Below, one piece after another: positions 16,857 through 25,028 of a stretch of DNA of 64,000 nucleotides (positions are counted from its first letter, which is position 1; each line of letters opens with the position of its first letter). Origin of the DNA: Azospirillum brasilense. GTDB lineage: Bacteria; Pseudomonadota; Alphaproteobacteria; Azospirillales; Azospirillaceae. A program made the translations under genes and the position numbers. The stretch is from positions 1,232,501 to 1,296,500 of the forward strand of contig NZ_CP032346.1 of the NCBI RefSeq assembly GCF_005222205.1, given 5' to 3'. The notes below the pieces were generated by a model, which searched no databases, had not been told where the DNA came from, and saw only the letters and a list, made by a program, of their open reading frames with translations.

Positions 16857-19322
16857 ATGAGCACGCACACCAATCCACCGACTCCGCGCGAACGGCTGGT
16901 CGTCGTCGGCAACGGCATGGCCGGCATCCGCACGCTGGAGGAGCTGCTGGCCAAGGCGCCGGACCGCTACGACATCACCGTCTTCGGCGCCGAACCGCAC
17001 CCCAACTACAACCGCATCATGCTCTCCCCCGTGCTGGCCGGGGAGAAGACCTTCGACCAGATCGTCCTGAACGGGCGCGACTGGTACGAGGCCAACGGAA
17101 TCAAGCTGTTGACCGGCGACCGGGTGGAGGTGATCGACCGTGCGAACCGCAGCGTCACGGCGATGTCCGGCCTGACCGTGCCCTACGACCGGCTGCTGAT
17201 CGCCACCGGTTCCACCCCCGTCATCATCCCGGTCCCCGGCTCCACCCTGCCCGGCGTCGTCGGCTTCCGCGACCTCGCCGATGTCGACACGATGCTGGAG
17301 GCGGCGGCCAAGGGCGGGCGCGCCGTGGTCATCGGCGGCGGCCTGCTCGGGCTGGAGGCGGCCAACGGCCTGAAGGTCAAGGGCATGGACGTCACGGTCC
17401 TGCATCTGATGGACACGCTGATGGAACGGCAGCTCGACCGCTCCGCCGGGGCGCTGCTGCAGCACGAGCTGGAGCGCCGCGGCATCACCGTGCTGACCGG
17501 CGCCGACACTGCTGAAATTGTGGGCATAGAGAAAGTTTCCGCGGTTCGCCTGAAAAACGGGCAGGAGCTTCCCGCCGATCTGGTGGTCATGGCCGTGGGC
17601 ATCCGCCCGAACACGACGCTGGGCAAGGCGGCGGGGCTGGCCTGCGGGCGCGGCATCCAGGTGGACGACACCATGACCACCTCCGATCCGGCGATCCTGT
17701 CGGTCGGCGAGTGCGTGGAGCACCGCGGCCAGACCTATGGCCTCGTCGCCCCGCTGTTCGAGATGGCCAAGGTCGCCGCCGCCCGGCTGGCCGGGAGTGC
17801 GGAGGCCGCCTACACCGGCTCCGTCACCTCGACCAAGCTGAAGGTGACGGGGGTGGACGTCTTCTCGGCCGGCGACTTCACCGGCGGCAAGGGCTGCGAG
17901 GACATCGTGTTCCGCGACGCCGCCCGTGGCGTCTACAAGCGCGTGGTGGTCAAGGAGAACCGCATCCTCGGCGCCGTGCTCTACGGCGACACCAAGGACG
18001 GCGGCTGGTACTTCCAGATGCTGAAGGACGGCACCGAGGTGGCGCCGGTCCGCGACACGCTGATCTTCGGCCAGAGCTTTGGAGGCGAGGGGGCGGCAAA
18101 CCCTAAGGCCGCCGTTGCGGCGCTCCCCGACAGTGCGGAGATCTGCGGCTGCAACGGCGTGTGCAAGGGGACCATCGTCACGGCGATCACCGAGAAGGGC
18201 CTGTCCAGCCTGGACGAGGTGCGGGCTCATACCAAAGCCTCGGCCTCCTGCGGAAGCTGCACTGGTCAGGTGGAGCAGCTCCTCGCCCTCACGCTGGGCG
18301 ACGGCTACGCGGGCGAGGCGAAGGCCAAGCCGATGTGCAAATGCACCGACCGCACCCACGACGAGGTGCGCCGGGCCATCACCACGCTGGAACTGAAATC
18401 CATTCCCGACGTGATGCAGCGGCTGGAATGGCGCACGCCCGACGGCTGCCATCATTGCCGCCCGGCGCTGAATTACTACCTGCTCTGCGAATGGCCGGGC
18501 GAGTACAAGGACGACAGCCGGTCCCGTTACATCAACGAGCGCGTCCACGCCAACATCCAGAAGGACGGCACCTACTCCGTCGTGCCGCGCATGTGGGGTG
18601 GGCTGACCAGCGCCAAGGAGCTGCGCGCCATCGCCGACGTGGTGGACAAGTTCGCCATCCCCACGGTGAAGGTGACCGGCGGCCAGCGCATCGACCTGTT
18701 CGGCGTGAAGAAGGAGGACCTGCCCGCGGTGTGGGCGGACCTGAACGCCGCCGGCATGGTGTCCGGCCACGCCTACGCCAAGGGGCTGCGCACGGTGAAG
18801 ACCTGCGTCGGTTCGGAATGGTGCCGCTTCGGCACGCAGGACAGCACCGGCCTGGGCGTCAAGCTGGAGCGGATGACCTGGGGCACCTGGACCCCGCACA
18901 AGGTGAAGCTGGCCGTCTCCGGCTGCCCGCGCAATTGCGCGGAGGCCACCATCAAGGATCTGGGCGTCGTCTGCGTGGACAGCGGCTACGAGCTGCATGT
19001 CGGCGGCAACGGCGGCATGCATGTCCGGGCCTGCGACCTGCTGGTGAAGGTGGAGACCGAGGCGGAGGTGCTGGAATACACCGGCTCCTACATGCAGCTC
19101 TACCGCGAGGAGGCCCGTTACCTGGAGCGCACCGCCCCGTGGGTCGAGCGCGTCGGGCTGGAGTATGTGAAGCGCCGGCTGGTCGATGATGCCGAGGGCC
19201 GGGCGTCCCTCAACGCCCGCTTCCTCTTCTCCCAGAGCTTTTCGCAGGACGATCCCTGGGCCGAGCGGGCCAACGGGTCGGTGGACCGTCACGAATTCGC
19301 GCCGCTCGCTCAGGTGGGGTAA
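16857..19322 (+). CDS. nirB: Assimilatory nitrite reductase, large subunit
   Basis: 821 residues from the ATG at 16857, the first start after the leader terminator. Order: FAD/NAD(P)H-binding pyridine nucleotide reductase fold (VVVGNGMAG near residue 15; VIGGGLLG), BFD-like [2Fe-2S] domain (Cys430, Cys432, Cys465, Cys468), then the siroheme/[4Fe-4S] domain with Cys650, Cys656, Cys690 and Cys694 (TCVGSEWC, SGCPRNC). It reduces nitrite to ammonium with NAD(P)H in the cytoplasm. It heads the nirB-nirD-nasA-cobA operon; cobA supplies the siroheme precursor. Confidence 0.96.
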   Translation: MSTHTNPPTPRERLVVVGNGMAGIRTLEELLAKAPDRYDITVFGAEPHPNYNRIMLSPVLAGEKTFDQIVLNGRDWYEANGIKLLTGDRVEVIDRANRSVTAMSGLTVPYDRLLIATGSTPVIIPVPGSTLPGVVGFRDLADVDTMLEAAAKGGRAVVIGGGLLGLEAANGLKVKGMDVTVLHLMDTLMERQLDRSAGALLQHELERRGITVLTGADTAEIVGIEKVSAVRLKNGQELPADLVVMAVGIRPNTTLGKAAGLACGRGIQVDDTMTTSDPAILSVGECVEHRGQTYGLVAPLFEMAKVAAARLAGSAEAAYTGSVTSTKLKVTGVDVFSAGDFTGGKGCEDIVFRDAARGVYKRVVVKENRILGAVLYGDTKDGGWYFQMLKDGTEVAPVRDTLIFGQSFGGEGAANPKAAVAALPDSAEICGCNGVCKGTIVTAITEKGLSSLDEVRAHTKASASCGSCTGQVEQLLALTLGDGYAGEAKAKPMCKCTDRTHDEVRRAITTLELKSIPDVMQRLEWRTPDGCHHCRPALNYYLLCEWPGEYKDDSRSRYINERVHANIQKDGTYSVVPRMWGGLTSAKELRAIADVVDKFAIPTVKVTGGQRIDLFGVKKEDLPAVWADLNAAGMVSGHAYAKGLRTVKTCVGSEWCRFGTQDSTGLGVKLERMTWGTWTPHKVKLAVSGCPRNCAEATIKDLGVVCVDSGYELHVGGNGGMHVRACDLLVKVETEAEVLEYTGSYMQLYREEARYLERTAPWVERVGLEYVKRRLVDDAEGRASLNARFLFSQSFSQDDPWAERANGSVDRHEFAPLAQVG

Positions 19323-19328
19323 CGTCAC

Positions 19329-19685
19329 ATGGATCAGAGCATTTCCTGGATCACCGTCGGCTCGGTCGAGGACATCCCCCGCCAGGGGTCGCGCGTGGTG
19401 CGGACCGCCTACGGCGACATCGCCCTGTTCCGCACCGTGGCGGACGAGGTCTACGCGCTGGAGGACCGCTGCCCGCACGCCGGCGGCCCGCTGTCGCAGG
19501 GCATCGTCCACGGCGCGCGGGTGACCTGCCCGCTGCACAGCTGGGTGATCGACCTCGCCAGCGGCGAAGCGGTCGGCCCGGACGAGGGCTGCGCCGGCCA
19601 TTGCCCGGTGCGGGTGGTGGATGGCGCGGTGCAGCTCGGGCTGGCCGCCTTCCGTCCGGGATGTGGAGGGTGCGGCCATGGGTAA
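19329..19685 (+). CDS. nirD: Nitrite reductase small subunit (Rieske-type)
   Basis: 118 residues. The Rieske-like motifs C48-P-H50 and C67-PL-H70 would ligate a [2Fe-2S] cluster; NirD proteins vary in keeping these, and here all four ligands are present. It partners NirB in the cytoplasmic NAD(P)H nitrite reductase. It begins 6 bp after nirB. Its stop is followed in the same frame, without another stop, by nasA. Confidence 0.92.
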   Translation: MDQSISWITVGSVEDIPRQGSRVVRTAYGDIALFRTVADEVYALEDRCPHAGGPLSQGIVHGARVTCPLHSWVIDLASGEAVGPDEGCAGHCPVRVVDGAVQLGLAAFRPGCGGCGHG

Positions 19686-19716
19686 CGCACCGTCCGACTC
19701 TCCCCCTCCTTCTTCC

Positions 19717-19821
19717 CCCTCTCCCCCCGGGGAGAGGGTTGGGGTGAGGGGGTTGCGCATTTGCCGGACGCACCGCCACGCGCAACCCCCTCACCCTCCC
19801 CTCTCCCCGAGGGGGAGAGGG
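19717..19821. repeat. Class A palindromic repeat spanning the nasA start
   Basis: Two hairpins, CCCTCTCC...GGAGAGGG at each end, frame an inner inverted pair (GGTGAGGGGGTTGCGC / GCGCAACCCCCTCACC). It lies between nirD and the conserved part of nasA and supplies the first codons of nasA. Confidence 0.75.
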
Positions 19822-22475
19822 AAATCGCGGCGGGGAAGCCCATCCGCACCACCTGCCCCTACTGCGGTGTCGGCTGCGGCGTTCTGGCCTCCGTCGCCGC
19901 CGACGGCACCGTGACCGTCTCCGGCGATCCCGACCATCCCGCCAACCGGGGGAAGCTCTGCTCCAAGGGCACCAACCTGCCCAACACGCTGGGCCTCGGC
20001 GAACGGCTGCTCCACCCGCAGGTGGACGGGCGGCGCGTCGCCTGGGACGAGGCCATCGCCGCCGTCGCAACGCGCCTGTCCGACACCATCGCCGAGCACG
20101 GCCCGGACTCGGTGGCCTTCTACGTCTCCGGCCAGTTGCTGACCGAGGACTATTACGTCGTCAACAAGCTGGCGAAGGGCTTCCTCGGCACCGCCAACAT
20201 CGACACCAATTCGCGCCTCTGCATGGCCTCCAGCGTGGCGGGCCACAAGCGCGGCTTCGGCGCCGACGCGGTGCCGGTGACCTACGAGGATCTGGAGGAA
20301 GCCGATCTGGTCCTGCTGGTCGGCTCCAACCTCGCCTGGTGCCACCCGATCCTGAACCAGCGGCTGCTGGCGGCCAAGCGGACGCGCGGCACCCGCATCG
20401 TCGTCATCGACCCGCGCCGCACCGCCGCGGTGGACGGGGCCGACCGGCACCTGCCGATCCGTCCCGGCACCGACGCCCTGCTGTTCAACGGGCTGCTCGT
20501 CCATCTCGCCGACAACGGGCTTCTCGACGCCCGTTTCGTCGCGGAGCACACCGCCGGTCTGGCCGAGGCGCTGGAGGCGGCGCGTGCCGACGCGCTCTCC
20601 CCCGCCCATGTCGCCGCCCGCTGCGGTCTGCCGCTGGCCGACATCGAGGCCTTCTACGCTGAAGTCGCAACGGTCCGCCGCACCGTCACCATCTACTCCC
20701 AGGGGGTGAACCAGTCCTCGCAGGGGACGGACACGGTCAACGCCATCCTGAACGTCCATTTCCTGACCGGGCGGATCGGGGCGCCGGGCATGGGACCCTT
20801 CTCGGTCACCGGCCAGCCCAACGCCATGGGCGGACGCGAGGTCGGCGGGCTCGCCAACCAGCTCGCCGCCCATATGGGGTTCGAGGCGGAGTCGGTGGAC
20901 CGGCTGCGCCGCTTCTGGAACGCGCCGCGCGTGGCGGACAAGCCCGGCCTGAAGGCGGTGGACCTGTTTCGCGCGGTGGAGCAGGGCACCGTCCGCGCCG
21001 TCTGGGTCATGGCGACCAACCCGGCGGTCAGCATGCCCGACGCCGCCCGCGTCCGCCGCGCGCTGGCGCGGTGCGAGACGGTCATCGTGTCCGATTGCAT
21101 CGCCGACACCGACACGGCGCGGCTGGCCCACATCCGCCTGCCCGCCGCCGGCTGGAGCGAGAAGGACGGCACCGTCACCAATTCCGACCGCACCATCTCC
21201 CGCCAGCGGGCCTTCCGTCCCCTGACGGGCGAGGCACGGCCCGACTGGTGGATCGTCACCCAGGTCGCCCGCGCGATGGGCTATGCCGACGCCTTTCCCT
21301 TCGCGACGCCCGCCGACATCTTCCGCGAGCACGCCGCCCTCTCCGCCTTCGAGAACGACGGCACGCGCGCCTTCGACATCGGCGGCCTCGCCGGGCTGTC
21401 CGACGCTGAATTTGAAACGCTCGCTCCCGCCCCCTGGCCACGGCGGGTCGGTGAGGGGCCGATGCGCCGTCTCTACACCGACGGGCGCTTCTTCACCGAC
21501 GATGGGCGGGCGCGTTTCGTCCCGGTCACCTCCCGCCCCCTGCCCCGCAGCGTGGAGCCGGGTTCGCTGATGTTGAACACCGGCCGCCTGCGCGACCAGT
21601 GGCACACCATGACGCGCACCGGCCTGTCGCCGCGCCTCTCCGCCCACGCGCCGGAACCCTGCCTGGACCTCCACCCGCAGGATGCGGCGGCGCGCGGCCT
21701 GACGGACGGCGCCCTGGTCAGCCTCTCCACCCCCATCGGTACGGCGCTGGCCCGGCTGCGCGTGACCGAGGCGCAGCGGGTGGGGGAAGCCTTCCTGCCC
21801 ATGCACTGGACCGACCGCTTCACCGCCTCCTGCGTCGTCGGGCGGCTGGTGGACGACAGGGCCGTGGACCCCGTGTCGGGCCAGCCGGACCTGAAGCGGA
21901 TGCCGGTGACGGTCGTCCCCTACCCCGCCGCCTGGACCGGCTTCCTGATCGCCCGCACCCCGGTGGAGCCCACCCACGGCGGCTACTGGTCGCGCCGCGC
22001 CGTCCCCGGCGGCCACCTGATCGAACTGGCCGGCGAGGGCGCCCTGCCCGCCCCCGACGCGCTGGCGTTCGGCTTCGCCGGGGCGACGGTCGATTACAGC
22101 GACGCGGCCCGCGGCGTACTGCGCCGCGCTTGGGTGACGCATGACCGGCTGGAGGCCTGCCTGTTCCTGTCCACGACCGGTGGGCTGCCCAGCCGTGCTT
22201 GGCTGGTCGATCTGCTGTCGGCGGAAGCGCTCGACGGTGCCGCTCGCCGCGCCCTGCTCTCCGGCCGGTCACCGGTTCCCACGGCGGACGAGGGGCGGAC
22301 GGTCTGTTCCTGCTTCGGCGTCGGCGTCAACCCTCTGATCGCCACCATCCAAAGCCAACGCCTGACCACCGTCCAGGAGATCGGAGCGGCCCTGCGGGCC
22401 GGGACCAACTGCGGCTCCTGCCTTCCCGAACTCAAGGAGATCCTTGCCGATGCCCAGCGCAGTCATGTGGCTTGA
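19761..22475 (+). CDS. nasA: Assimilatory nitrate reductase catalytic subunit with C-terminal BFD domain
   Basis: 904 residues. N-terminal [4Fe-4S] ligands Cys32, Cys35 and Cys39 (CPYCGVGC) and a later Cys in GKLCSKG precede the molybdopterin (MGD) oxidoreductase core. The C-terminus carries a BFD-like [2Fe-2S] domain (Cys849, Cys851, Cys884, Cys887). It reduces nitrate to nitrite in the cytoplasm. The only in-frame start after nirD is a TTG at 19761, inside a class A repeat; the first 27 residues are repeat-derived. The well-placed ATG at 19678 (GGAGGG before it) is in a different frame. Iteron copies lie within the gene. Confidence 0.92.
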   Translation: MPDAPPRATPSPSPLPEGEREIAAGKPIRTTCPYCGVGCGVLASVAADGTVTVSGDPDHPANRGKLCSKGTNLPNTLGLGERLLHPQVDGRRVAWDEAIAAVATRLSDTIAEHGPDSVAFYVSGQLLTEDYYVVNKLAKGFLGTANIDTNSRLCMASSVAGHKRGFGADAVPVTYEDLEEADLVLLVGSNLAWCHPILNQRLLAAKRTRGTRIVVIDPRRTAAVDGADRHLPIRPGTDALLFNGLLVHLADNGLLDARFVAEHTAGLAEALEAARADALSPAHVAARCGLPLADIEAFYAEVATVRRTVTIYSQGVNQSSQGTDTVNAILNVHFLTGRIGAPGMGPFSVTGQPNAMGGREVGGLANQLAAHMGFEAESVDRLRRFWNAPRVADKPGLKAVDLFRAVEQGTVRAVWVMATNPAVSMPDAARVRRALARCETVIVSDCIADTDTARLAHIRLPAAGWSEKDGTVTNSDRTISRQRAFRPLTGEARPDWWIVTQVARAMGYADAFPFATPADIFREHAALSAFENDGTRAFDIGGLAGLSDAEFETLAPAPWPRRVGEGPMRRLYTDGRFFTDDGRARFVPVTSRPLPRSVEPGSLMLNTGRLRDQWHTMTRTGLSPRLSAHAPEPCLDLHPQDAAARGLTDGALVSLSTPIGTALARLRVTEAQRVGEAFLPMHWTDRFTASCVVGRLVDDRAVDPVSGQPDLKRMPVTVVPYPAAWTGFLIARTPVEPTHGGYWSRRAVPGGHLIELAGEGALPAPDALAFGFAGATVDYSDAARGVLRRAWVTHDRLEACLFLSTTGGLPSRAWLVDLLSAEALDGAARRALLSGRSPVPTADEGRTVCSCFGVGVNPLIATIQSQRLTTVQEIGAALRAGTNCGSCLPELKEILADAQRSHVA
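20656..20671 (+). repeat. Iteron-like copy inside nasA (1)
   Basis: ACGCTGAAGTCGCAAC is very close to origin copies at 6900 and 6965. It encodes the end of YAEVAT within nasA, about 13 kb from the origin. Confidence 0.5.
21403..21418 (+). repeat. Iteron copy inside nasA (2)
   Basis: ACGCTGAATTTGAAAC is identical over 16 bp to the origin copy at 7341-7356 and encodes DAEFET in nasA, about 14 kb from the origin. Confidence 0.65.
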
Positions 22476-23397
22476 CGGTCTTGTCTCCCGGTCCGGGGGC
22501 AAGCGTTTCAACTTCATCGTCGCCCTGCGCGCGGCGCTGGGTTCGGCATTGCGTCCGCGCACGGCCCGCCGCGTCGCCCGCGCCATCCCACGGGCGGGCA
22601 TGCGGACGCCCCACGTCACGCTGGTCGGCGCCGGGCCGGGGGACCCCGACCTGCTCACCGTCGCGGCGGCGCGGGCGATTTCGCAGGCCGAGGTGATCCT
22701 CTACGACCATCTCGTCGGGGCGGGCGTCCTCGCCCTGGCGCAGCCGGGGGCGGAGCTGATCTGTGTGGGAAAGCGGTCGGGCAAGCACTCCCACTCGCAG
22801 GAAGCCATCAACGCGCTGATCGAGGCGCAGGCCCGCACCGGGCGGCGCACCGTCCGGCTGAAGGGCGGCGACCCGATGATCTTTGGGCGGGCCGGCGAGG
22901 AGATCGAGCATCTGGAGCGTGTCGGAATCAGCGTGTCGGTGATCCCCGGAATCACCGCCGCGCTCGGCTGCGCGTCGAGCGCCGGGCTGTCGCTGACCAA
23001 GCGCGGCGTGTCGCGCGCCGTCACCTTCGTCACCGCCCACGCCCGCGCGGGCGACGCGACCGAGCCGGACTGGGCGCGGCTGGCTGACCCCAAGGGCACG
23101 CTGGCGATTTACATGGGCCGCGAGGCCGCCCGCCGCGTCGGGTGCGGCCTGACCGCGGGCGGGCTGTCCCCCGACACGCCGGTGCTGGCGGTGGAGAACG
23201 GCTGCCGCCCCGACGAACGCCACCACCGCACGACGCTGGGCGCCATGGCGGAGCGGGGCGTGGCGGCGGGTGACGGCCCGACGCTGCTCCTGATCGGCTG
23301 GGCGCTGGAGGAACGGGTGCTAGAAGACGGGGCGGCGGACGCCGGTGATGCCTTCCGCGCGGGCGGCGACGTCGGCCAGGGGCTCGGTCACGACTGA
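22450..23397 (+). CDS. cobA: Uroporphyrinogen-III C-methyltransferase
   Basis: 315 residues from the ATG at 22450, which has AAGGAG upstream and overlaps the nasA stop. A second ATG at 22600 would remove a 50-residue basic N-terminal extension that is not part of the conserved fold. The SUMT core shows VTLVGAGPGDPDLLT, the RLKGGDPMIFGR loop and a VIPGIT motif. It makes precorrin-2, the precursor of NirB's siroheme, which explains its place at the end of the nitrate operon. Its last 78 bp overlap the convergent NlpC/P60 gene. The sirohydrochlorin-forming partner is not seen. Confidence 0.9.
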   Translation: MPSAVMWLDGLVSRSGGKRFNFIVALRAALGSALRPRTARRVARAIPRAGMRTPHVTLVGAGPGDPDLLTVAAARAISQAEVILYDHLVGAGVLALAQPGAELICVGKRSGKHSHSQEAINALIEAQARTGRRTVRLKGGDPMIFGRAGEEIEHLERVGISVSVIPGITAALGCASSAGLSLTKRGVSRAVTFVTAHARAGDATEPDWARLADPKGTLAIYMGREAARRVGCGLTAGGLSPDTPVLAVENGCRPDERHHRTTLGAMAERGVAAGDGPTLLLIGWALEERVLEDGAADAGDAFRAGGDVGQGLGHD

Positions 23398-24099
23398 CAT
23401 GGTGAAGACGGTGGCGTGCAGCAGCGTAGCGCCGTCCAGCATGATCCCGACATGGCCGGGGAAGAACACGATGTCGCCGCGGCGGTAGTCCATCCCCTGC
23501 CCGTCCGTGGACAGCATCGGCCCCAGCCGGCCGTCGTTGCGCTGCATCCCGCTGCTGTGGTGTGTGGTGATCCCCGCCCCGCGCAGCGCCACCTGGACGA
23601 GGCCGGAGCAGTCGATGCCGAAGGCGCTCCGCCCGCCCCAGACATAGGGCGTCTCCAGGAAGCGCAGCGCCGTCTCCACCGGAACGCGGTCCAGCGGCAC
23701 GGCCACCGGCTCCAGCAGCTTGCCGAAGGTCCACAGCCCGTTATCCAGCCGGACCCAGCCGCTGTCGGCCTTTTCCGCTACGGTCACGAGGCTGCCGAAG
23801 CTCAGCGCCGCCACCGGCACCGCCTTGTGGGTGGGCGCCGGGTGCAGATTCGCCACCCGTCCCGATACGCGGTGGGTCGGGGCAACCGGCTCCGTCAGGT
23901 CCGTGCCGGGGGGAAGCCAGCCGACATGGCCGTCGGTGCGGTTTTCCACCTTCACCCAGTCGCCATCCCGGTCGAGCGGCGTACATGTTTCACCGAACAG
24001 CATCTCGCTGGTTTGCGGGACGCCGTGCCTCGGCTGTTCCAGGAGAACGGCCTGCGGGGCGGCGAGCCGGCGGATCGGGGTGGTCTGTGCATCGGTCAT
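23320..24099 (-). CDS. NlpC/P60-family cysteine peptidase with SH3-like domains
   Basis: 259 residues from the ATG at 24099. Two bacterial SH3-like segments (about residues 15-65 and 75-130) precede an NlpC/P60 domain with Cys164 in GIDCSG, His216 in FPGHVGIM and His228. This architecture fits a cell-wall gamma-D-glutamyl-diamino acid endopeptidase. No signal peptide is evident, so it may act on recycled muropeptides or use another export route. It is convergent with and overlaps cobA by 78 bp, and is divergent from the next gene. Confidence 0.87.
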   Translation of the reverse strand: MTDAQTTPIRRLAAPQAVLLEQPRHGVPQTSEMLFGETCTPLDRDGDWVKVENRTDGHVGWLPPGTDLTEPVAPTHRVSGRVANLHPAPTHKAVPVAALSFGSLVTVAEKADSGWVRLDNGLWTFGKLLEPVAVPLDRVPVETALRFLETPYVWGGRSAFGIDCSGLVQVALRGAGITTHHSSGMQRNDGRLGPMLSTDGQGMDYRRGDIVFFPGHVGIMLDGATLLHATVFTMSVVTEPLADVAARAEGITGVRRPVF

Positions 24100-24213
24100 G
24101 CCGGTCACGCTAGAGCCCGCCCCGCCGGAATGCAAGCCAGAGGACCGTTCCGGACAATCCTCCGGGAGATGGGGATTTGCTATGGATTTGACGCTTTTCG
24201 ACAGGAGAGTGCG

Positions 24214-24867
24214 ATGGGCAACCGTGTGAGGCGTCTGGGGCTCGCGGCGGCGACAGGGGCATGTCTGCTGGCCGGTGCGGCCGCCGCGCAGACGGCGCCC
24301 CAGGCGGCCATCCCCCAGGCCGCCACCAGCGGTCCCCTGCGGCTCGTGCCGAATCCCGTTGCCTCTCCGGCGCCCTCTTCAACGGTGGAGCAGCCCCCTG
24401 CCCCGCCGGTCCCCGTTCCACCGCAGCCGTCCTCGGCGGCCACGGTGGTCCGGCCGGGTCAGCCCGCGGCCAACCCTGCGTCCATCCCGCAGCCCGCCGC
24501 GAGCGCTGACCCGGCCCAAATCCATCCGCCCACGCCGCGCCCCCAGCCGACCGACGGGGTCGCGGCGGTCCGCGCCTTCTACGACGCCTTGGGGCAGGCG
24601 GACGCCGCGCGGGCCAACACCTACGTCATTCCCGAGAAGCGGGGCAGCGGCGCCTACGACATCGCGTCGATGAACCGCTTCTACGGCAACATGAGCGTTC
24701 CCGTCCGCCTGCTGGCCGCGGAGCCCGTCGGCCGGGACACCGTGCGCGTGCGCTACCACTACGTCTATGTGAACGGCCGCGCCTGCGACGGCGCCGCCGA
24801 GGTCGCGCTGGCCGAGCGCGACGGTCTGGCCCTGATCGAACGGATCAAGGCCCTCAACGGCTGCTGA
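24214..24867 (+). CDS. Secreted hypothetical protein with Pro/Ala-rich linker
   Basis: 217 residues from the ATG at 24214, preceded by AGGAG. A signal peptide (RLGLAAATGACLLAGAAAAQ) is followed by about 90 residues rich in Pro, Ala, Ser and Gln, then a compact C-terminal domain (VAAVRAFYDALGQADAARAN... to the end) whose opening resembles NTF2-like folds. I do not recognise a named family. It is likely periplasmic. A class A repeat follows its stop. Confidence 0.7.
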   Translation: MGNRVRRLGLAAATGACLLAGAAAAQTAPQAAIPQAATSGPLRLVPNPVASPAPSSTVEQPPAPPVPVPPQPSSAATVVRPGQPAANPASIPQPAASADPAQIHPPTPRPQPTDGVAAVRAFYDALGQADAARANTYVIPEKRGSGAYDIASMNRFYGNMSVPVRLLAAEPVGRDTVRVRYHYVYVNGRACDGAAEVALAERDGLALIERIKALNGC

Positions 24868-24875
24868 GCCCCTAT

Positions 24876-25018
24876 CCCCTCTCCCGCCCCGGGAGAGGGT
24901 GCCCGCGAAAGCGGGCGGGTGAGGGGCGTACGGGAATCGAGGCGCTGGTCCTTGCCGGTACCCTCACCCTTCCCACGCTGGCGCGTGGGCCCCTTCCCTC
25001 TCCCGGGGCGGAGAGGGG
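24876..25018. repeat. Class A palindromic repeat between convergent genes
   Basis: CCCTCTCCCGCCCCGGGAGAGGG at the left and a matching stem at the right enclose a core with TACCCTCACCCTTCCCACG. It closely matches the element at 58773-58913. It probably terminates both neighbours. Confidence 0.75.
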
Positions 25019-25028
25019 GTGTGAATGG

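Noticed and set aside
18465..18480. Iteron-like GCGCTGAATTACTAC in nirB
   Set aside because: Only the CGCTGAATT part matches; the second half diverges and the site lies in a conserved protein segment.
16497..19760. 1087-codon antisense frame opposite nirBD
   Set aside because: Shadow of nirB and nirD, with no domain; it also crosses the nirB leader.
19621..19914. Small ORF starting at ATG 19678 as a separate gene
   Set aside because: It is a frame-shifted reading of the class A repeat and nasA's first codons; kept only as evidence for a displaced nasA start.
24868..25028. CRISPR-like array
   Set aside because: The repeats are paired palindromic hairpins of class A, not regularly spaced direct repeats with unique spacers; no cas genes are present.
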